From Sclerotiophoma versabilis (Eukaryota > Ascomycota > Dothideomycetes > Pleosporales > Didymellaceae): a stretch of 64,000 nt of DNA. The notes under the pieces are model-generated. The model saw only the letters and a program-made list of their open reading frames with translations, was not told the origin of the DNA and ran no database searches. Positions 58,101 through 64,000 of this stretch are shown here, one piece after another; within the stretch, counting starts at the first letter, position 1; every line of letters begins with the position of its first letter. The stretch is taken from the NCBI GenBank assembly GCA_012274445.1, contig JAAROD010000015.1, positions 930,001-994,000 of the forward strand, written 5' to 3'. The position numbers and the translations under genes were made by a program.

Positions 58101-59293
58101 ATGCAGGCGACTTTGCAGACGCAGACCGAGGTCGACTCAAAAGACCGTTTCTTTCGATACTTTCGGCATGAAGTTACAGGTAGCCTGTGTAGCTCTCTTC
58201 ACGAAGCGTTAGACTGACTCGGTCAGCCCTCCAAGAGCAGATGGAACGTCTGAACAGCATAGCGACTGGTGGTGGCGAACGCAACGACGCCGTAGACCAC
58301 TGCTTAGCAGGCATAGATCGCCTATCTCACGAAGTCAAGGACGCCTCAAGCTACATTCCCGCATATGACCAGCGAACATACAGTGAGGTATCTTCTCTGC
58401 GTCGTCTAAAAAAAGTTGTTCAAAACTGATACACGCAGGCAATCAAAGCTCTCTCCGACAAACTGCAAAACATCCGCCAAACCTTCAATCCACCCAAGAA
58501 ATTCGCCTTCAAAGCCCGCAAGAACGCCTCTGCAATCTCCATCTCTGATGCCGCTGAACTCGCTGCTTCACAACGCCTCCGCGCCCCAACTGTCACCTCA
58601 GACACATCGAACACAAACTCCTCCTTTGCGCCGACACCACTCGACAGGCTCTCCCCTGGCGAGCGAAAAGAGCAAGAAGCCGCCCTAAGTCTACAAGACA
58701 AGACAACCACGTCGGGTGACGGCATCTCCGACAGCTCTAACGGGGGCGTGCGCCGCCCCTCCTTCTCCGGCGCAACAAGCATCCACATCAGCAACCACTC
58801 CGGTCTAAGCATCACCGTGCCAGCCTCAGCCTCGCACGCCACGAGTTCAGGCACACTCACGAACCTCACAAACTGCACCATAGACCTGAGCGCGCCAACC
58901 CACACATCTGCCTTCTCAGCCCTCTACCTCAAGAACATAGTCTCAAGTAGCATAACTACGGGTCGTGTGGCGGGCGCAACACACATCACCAATCTGACGG
59001 GGACGACACTATACGTTGCGACGCGGCAATTCCGGATGCATGGCGCAAAGGACGTGGACGTGTACTTGCACTGCGGCAGCCGGCCGATTATCGAAGACTG
59101 CGCGGGCGCGAGATTTGCGCCGCTGCCAGATGAACTGGTGCCGGATGAGCTGAGGCAGGTCGAGAATCAGTGGGACCAGATTGACGATTTTAAGTGGTTG
59201 AGGGCCGAGCAAAGTCCGAATTGGAGTATCTTGCCGGAAGACGAGCGCGTTTTGCCTCCTAAAGAGCTTCCGTCTCTAGAGCAGGGGTCTTGA
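58101..59293 (+). CDS. Tubulin-folding cofactor C (TBCC domain)
   Basis: Three exons: 58101-58179, 58227-58387, 58439-59293; introns 47 and 51 bp; product 364 aa. Cofactor C acts in the tubulin assembly pathway as the GTPase-activating component that releases the alpha/beta dimer. Seen: an N-terminal helical spectrin-like part (SKDRFFRYFRHEVTALQEQM, IDRLSHEVKDASSYIPAYDQ), a basic and Ser-rich linker, then the TBCC beta-helix domain. In the domain, THITNLTGTTLYVATRQFRM is followed by DVDVYLHCGSRPIIEDC; the Arg in ATRQFRMH is the position of the catalytic arginine finger in the family. It ends DDFKWLRAEQSPNWSILPED. Confidence 0.92.
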
Positions 59294-59661
59294 GAGAAAA
59301 GTAAACGAAAACGGTGTGACTGTGGCGAGAATTCTCAAGTGTGGTTCGAGGGAGTTCTTCAATGAGAAATTATTGCGAAGACTTGGAGGAACTTGTTGAG
59401 GCTATCGAGGAAGAGGGATATCTATCCACGGAGGCAGCAGGGGCATATACATGCAGAATGACCGAATATAGTGATGTACTCCCAACTAAGAGCATATTTC
59501 CAAATAACTCTCGTTCGATAATGATTGCATGGTCATGGCATACATCAATATCAAGAGGTAATAGCATCCACCAATCCAGTCCACGCTGAGCCCCCACAAG
59601 AATGCTAGACGCCGCACCTTCGTTAATACTTTTCTGCCCTGGCCTAATGTCAAGCGCAGAA
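59294..59661. other. Convergent intergenic region
   Basis: 3' ends of the tubulin cofactor gene and the proline-rich protein gene meet here. No gene is seen. Confidence 0.5.
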
Positions 59662-61651
59662 CTATCCCGCTTGTTTATACCGACTCCGCAACTCGTCGAT
59701 TTCCCGCTGGAACCTCTCCATGTCTTCCAAAATGTTGTTCGAGTCTTTTCTCGACTCTCCTGCACCGGCTTCTGAGCCCGCGCTTGCTAGTGTATCTTCA
59801 GCTTCCTCTCTAGGCGAGTACAAGGCGTACTCGTTCCCAGCCTTCTCTTCGACCGGCGCGTAGTCATGCCACAAGGAATGCTCGCTTGCACCACTCGTCC
59901 GCCTGTTATTATCCAAGCTTGTGCGCCTTAAATCGGTGCTGGTTCGCCGGCTCTCTGTTGGCGACGAGGAAGGTATGTACGGTCGTTGCTGGTCAAGACT
60001 TGAGCGACCCGATCCTGGTCTTCGACGAGGGGGAGGAGGCGGGGGAGGCATGGCACTGCCTGTGGTTTCACTAGATGCTATGCGGCTGTTGCGTTTTGAA
60101 GCCGTCGATGCTGTGCGTATTACGGGCAGTTCGGGCCCGCCTTCAAGTGTGCTTCTGCGTGACGATGGGCCGCGTGATGAGCCTGTAGTCCGCACTGACG
60201 TTGATCGTTGGGGCAACTCGGTAGACGAGGAGTTGACGCTTGACGAGCCAATATCTGACAGTCGTGCTCCGTGTCTTGAAGGCGGTGGAGGCGGTGGTGA
60301 CTTTGTGCTTGCTGCTGTGGTCGCAACACTTGCAACTTCGCCAGGTGTAGGAGTCACACCAGATGCTGGTACCTCGAGAGAGAGCTGAGATGACAGTGTC
60401 AGGGAAGAGCTACTCCTCGACCGGGTTTCAGCTGAAGAGTGTCGTAACTGGCTTTGTCTGCGCGCCAGTGGGACCGGAGGAGGTGCCCTCTTCTGTTGCT
60501 GAGAGTTTGATCTACTCAACGACTTTTCAAATCTCTCGGTTGGCGGCGATGTGTCGTTCTGTATCCCGTCCGATTTATCATTGTGTAGTGGTGGTGAGAG
60601 CACGGGAGCCGGCGGGAGCGGCTTGCTTGTGTCTGACGTATTTCGAGGTCTGGTCACAGGAGATGGGGCAGCTTCTTCTGCTGCAAAGCTGTCAAAAGGC
60701 ACTGTCTGTGGTTGTCGCGGCGATACAAGCCTGCCATGGCGATGAGCTGGCGCAGGCGGTGGCTTCTTCCTCGATCTGGTCCTCTCCAGTTTCAGACCAG
60801 CCACATCATCTTCGTCTGAACGCGCCATCTCGTAGGAAGTCCTTGGCGATTCGACGGGCGCCTCCTGCGCAGGCTCAAGTAAAGACTGCCGGGATATTGA
60901 TGAGGCGTCTGTGCTACTACTGCTCTCGATGACAGCTGCGGTTGCAGAATTCGGTGCAGTAGGAGGCTGCAGGGGTTGGGTGGCCTGTCGCAGATACGGC
61001 TTGCCTGTCAAGAGCATGTTCTTGAAGCTCTCCACGTCGAGGGAAGCTCTGTTGTTGCCTGGTGCCGCTCCTTCCGCAGATGTCCGGTCCTCCCCACCTG
61101 CCCTCTGTGGCTCCATGGATGCGAGCGTCTTCGCGAATGGATTCGCAGGGACTGCTGATGGAGAAATGGCTGGATAGCTCATCCCCGAGGCAGCATTCGA
61201 GCTTGCCATGTTATCCGGTGCCGCCATGTCATAGCTTCGTCCAGGCTCACGAGAGTAGGCACCAGGGGAGCTGTTTGAGTAGCCAGCAAACGATGCATGG
61301 GGAGACGAGCCCGTATACTGTGCCGGGGCTTGTGTTTGCGCAAAAGGCGTGTGTGGAGAGTCATCTGGACTGGAGATGTCCGGTTGCGGTGGGATGGATA
61401 TGGCGGTGGATTCTATGCGGACATGCTTCTTTGTCCTGGGCGGCGGGGAGACGGTGTGGGCAGGCACTGTGCAACATTACTCTACTACTGCCAGGGCAAT
61501 CTGAAACGCAATGCAGCAGCATACCATGGTCATCTTGGGTGCCGGCCTCAGGCCTGCGTGCCTCGGGAGTGATGAAGGAAGTCCGCGGCACGGGGGAGGA
61601 GGGAGCTTGGTTGAGGGCGAGGGATGCGCGGAAGGGGTTCCCAGAAGACAT
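59662..61651 (-). CDS. Proline-rich protein with NPF motifs and a C-terminal coiled coil, unknown function
   Basis: Two exons, 61651..61525 and 61466..59662, with a 58-bp intron; product 643 aa. It is mostly disordered. Features seen: two NPF tripeptides (SSGNPFRASL at the N-terminus, VPANPFAKTL at about 150), the ligand of EH domains; many proline runs (KKPPPAPAHRHGR, RAPPPVPLARR, KSPPPPPPSRHG, MPPPPPPPRRRP) that would bind SH3 or profilin; dense SP/TP and RxxS sites; and a short C-terminal coiled coil (ILEDMERFQREIDELRSRYK). The combination resembles endocytic or actin-patch adaptors, which is inference only. No named family recognised. Confidence 0.8.
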
Positions 61652-62038
61652 GGCGAGTTACCGACAATGCATTGCTCTATGTACAGGGAGGAGCTCGAGA
61701 GGAGCGGTGTGTGTAGTGCTGGACTTTAACGGTGCTGCAGCTGCTGATGCTCGGGCGGCCCAGGGCCATCATCCGCCGATGTGCTTTGGCGCAGATCTGG
61801 AGGGACAGCGAAGACAACCCCACCATCTCACAGCGCACCTCGACTTGTACGCCTCAACATCACATGCTACCTGGCCGTAACGTTGCTGGCGGCAAATGCT
61901 ATCCTGATTGGGCTTTGCTGTCCTTGGATCCATTTTGCAACCGGCAGTGCCTCCAGATGCGCAAATCGAATGCTGCATCACCATCGTAAGCCTCGTATGC
62001 AACTCGGCTCGCGCTCCACCCCTGCTCCGGGCCCTTCC
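61652..62038. other. Intergenic region
   Basis: Promoter of the proline-rich protein gene and 3' flank of ECO1. No gene is seen. Confidence 0.5.
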
Positions 62039-63287
62039 TCAATCCATGTACACATGCCATCCGGCTTCACACCCGAAGTACTTGCGCGCAAGCTTTCCTC
62101 CGCTCTCTGTCGGTTGGCTGAAAGCAGTGAGACGCTTCTCGACGGTCAATCCATACATGAAGTCACTCCGTGCGGAGTCAAGTAACCTCCGCGCAAGCCC
62201 CTGCTTCCGGAACTGAGTCGACACCCAGATCCTTGAGACGCCGAGGAGGACGGTGTCTGCCGTTGTGCTTATAGATACAGACGAGCTCTGAGACTCGGCG
62301 AGGGTTGGCGTTGGCTGCTCAGATGCTTTATCTTGCGCCAACACGCTGTAGGCTTCCTGTATCCTTTCCGCTAAACATGCTGCCACACATTTTTGACCTC
62401 GGATGTAGAGGTAGACTTTGAATCTGTCACACTTCTCAGTTGTGGCAGCATCGCCTTCCAATGTCTCTACAACTGCGGATAGTGTGGTCTGACTCCAGAG
62501 CTCCTCGTCTGTAATAGGCACCGCCGCGAGCTCTGTATTAACAACCTTCAGTACGTCGCTCGCCTTGTTACGCAGTGCAAGAGCATCTCTTCGTCCAACA
62601 ACTGCGATGAAACTCCCTTCACCTCCACTCCAGATCTGCTTTTGTCGCAAGCGCTCGACCATCGCTTTTGTACAGTCGACACCACCAAAGTTCATTCCGT
62701 GAAACTTCTTATGCAATGCCAGATCCTCGGCGTTCGATGGTATGTATTCCATGCCGCACACCCTGCAGGCCTTACGGTGTTGCCCAACTAGATCCAGCTG
62801 CATCTGCACCATGCGCTTCTTCTTCGGTAGCATTGGCTTAGGCAGGCTTTGAGCGTTGTGACTACGATCAGACAGCACTTCAGGCGCAGAAACACTGTGT
62901 TTGAGATTCCTCTTGAATAGTGAGAACACTGGCCGTCTCTGAAGGTCTAGCGGAGGGGAGCTCTCCGGTGCTGGTGACGACGGAGGGGACGAGCGTGTCG
63001 GTGCATCTGAGAAAGCAGGCAGCGAGGGTTGTGGACTGGAGCTGAGCGGCGTAGAGCTTATTCGTGTTGGAGAAGAAGGCTCTGCAGGCGATTTGGGTAC
63101 AGGTATTGTCAGGGATGTAGTCTGAACTTTGGCATCTTCGACGCGTCTGCGCTTAGTAGGCGGTTCTTCATCGTAGAGCGGCCGTTTTGTTTGTCGCGAG
63201 TAGGTCCTTACAACCTTTCTACTGTACTGTTAGCTGCGCCGTAGTCGCAAGATAAAATAACACGTACTTCGTAGAGGAAGGGAACAT
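62039..63287 (-). CDS. ECO1: Sister-chromatid cohesion acetyltransferase Eco1
   Basis: Two exons, 63287..63268 (20 nt) and 63218..62039, with a 49-bp intron; product 399 aa. Eco1 (Ctf7) acetylates the Smc3 cohesin subunit in S phase to lock cohesion. The tiny first exon joins as FPSSTKKVVRTYSRQTKRPL, matching fungal homologues. A basic, then Ser/Pro-rich N-terminus is followed by a C2H2 zinc finger (CRVCGMEYIPSNAEDLALHK, then KFH). The GNAT domain ends with GVSRIWVSTQFRKQGLARRL, LDSARSDFMYGL and FSQPTESGGKLARKYFG. The stretch VQMQLDLVGQ just before the finger is where the Eco1 PCNA-binding QxxL motif lies in the family. Confidence 0.94.
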
Positions 63288-63824
63288 TGTTGCGTTATTC
63301 TATAGCAATGCAGATGATGATGCGCGTTGGCGACGCGTGGTGGACGCGTTGCGGCTAAAATCCGAAGGTACCCCCCCACCTGCGTCTCGACCTCAAAACG
63401 TCATTCACGCTACAAACACCATCTTTGATTTGAGGCTGAAGATTCCACCGAAGCTTACCCTAGGTACTGCCTTTCTGACGCTCGGTGGATCCAAGTACGG
63501 TGAGGCAAGCCATCACGCCATGCAAATGCGGAAGGTGGCTACAGGGGCCCCATAAGCGCTTGCTGCAATGCCGTCTAGATACCGGTGACTGAAATGTACA
63601 CCGTACGAAACAGTAGGTCAATGACTAAAGACACATCCCAGAGGTATATGAGCGACCAAGCCAAACTCACAGGGTCAAGCTCTCCTCTCTCCGCACGGCA
63701 AACAGCATTTCCTGTTGCCAGCGACCGAAACCAGTAGCGACCTAGTCGACGACTCGCAGACTGCAATCCTGGAGGAGGGGATCCAAGTAACAAATCCATC
63801 AAGCAGAGCTCAAATCCCACACAA
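63288..63824. promoter_or_regulatory. Divergent promoter region, ECO1 / GNAT gene
   Basis: Shared upstream DNA of two divergent genes. MluI-like ACGCGT-type sites, the core of the fungal MBF/SBF S-phase element, occur twice near 63334-63351 (GCGACGCGTGG and GGACGCGTTG), about 50-65 bp before the ECO1 start. This fits S-phase control of ECO1. No gene is seen. Confidence 0.55.
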
Positions 63825-64000
63825 TGGCGGCTCAGCCAACACCAGCGCACCCAGCTGCCATGTCAGCGCAAGTCTCAGCCCAAGCCAACCCAGCGGTCAC
63901 AGCAGCAGATTCACCAATTCCCCAGCCCATCTTCACTACACAACGACTAATCGTACGCCCCCTGCACCCCCAGGACGCGCCCTCCATGTCCCACCACGCA
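63825..64000 (+). CDS. GNAT-family N-acetyltransferase, 5' part only
   Basis: Starts at ATG 63825 and runs open past the window edge (58 codons seen). After an Ala/Gln/Pro-rich leader comes PIFTTQRLIVRPLHPQDAP, the opening beta strand of RimJ/RimL-type GNAT acetyltransferases (TxRLxxRP). The acetyl-CoA motif lies beyond the window, so substrate and completeness are unknown. Confidence 0.7.

Overview
The window is nuclear DNA of a filamentous ascomycete (Pezizomycotina). A member of the Dothideomycetes, perhaps Pleosporales, is likely from the protein repertoire, but that placement is inference. The main evidence is gene structure: dense genes on both strands, many introns of about 45-60 bp with GTAAGT-like donors and CTAAC-like branch sites, and fungal families such as Rrp6, Mdm35, DUF6594, an AA9 LPMO with CBM1 and an OPT transporter. 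Splice joins were worked out by hand. They were accepted when GT/AG sites, reading phase and family alignment agreed, and the exon lengths of every joined model sum to a multiple of three.

Layout. 0-6 kb: a vacuolar TRP-type cation channel (YVC1) and an oligopeptide transporter, both on the minus strand. 6-18 kb: a looser, gene-poor stretch with a caspase-fold protein, a small orphan gene, a DUF6594 membrane protein, an MFS anion transporter, at least two broken gene relics carrying TAG codons where CAG would fit, and one unexplained coding-like segment. 18-28 kb: housekeeping genes (RRP6, MDM35, a MAPEG protein, a GGA clathrin adaptor, TSR3) and a secreted zinc metalloprotease. 29-42 kb: an orphan seven-helix receptor-like protein, a poly(ADP-ribose) glycohydrolase-like protein with a PCNA-binding motif, an unknown nuclear-looking protein, COX20, TAF5, a frameshifted conserved gene and eIF1. 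42-50 kb: a putative GPI-anchored S41-type protease, an AA9 LPMO and a glucokinase. 50-64 kb: an Mpv17-family protein, a UBP2-like deubiquitinase, a complex I NDUFA11-like subunit, tubulin cofactor C, a proline-rich NPF-motif protein, ECO1 and the start of a GNAT acetyltransferase.

Functional themes: mitochondrial biogenesis (MDM35, COX20, NDUFA11, Mpv17), RNA and ribosome maturation (RRP6, TSR3, eIF1), vesicle traffic (GGA, perhaps the NPF protein), chromatin and replication (ECO1, the PARG-like protein, TAF5), and secreted enzymes for external polymers (LPMO, metalloprotease, S41 protease). No operons, CRISPR arrays, rRNA or convincing tRNA genes were seen. No large mobile element was recognised.
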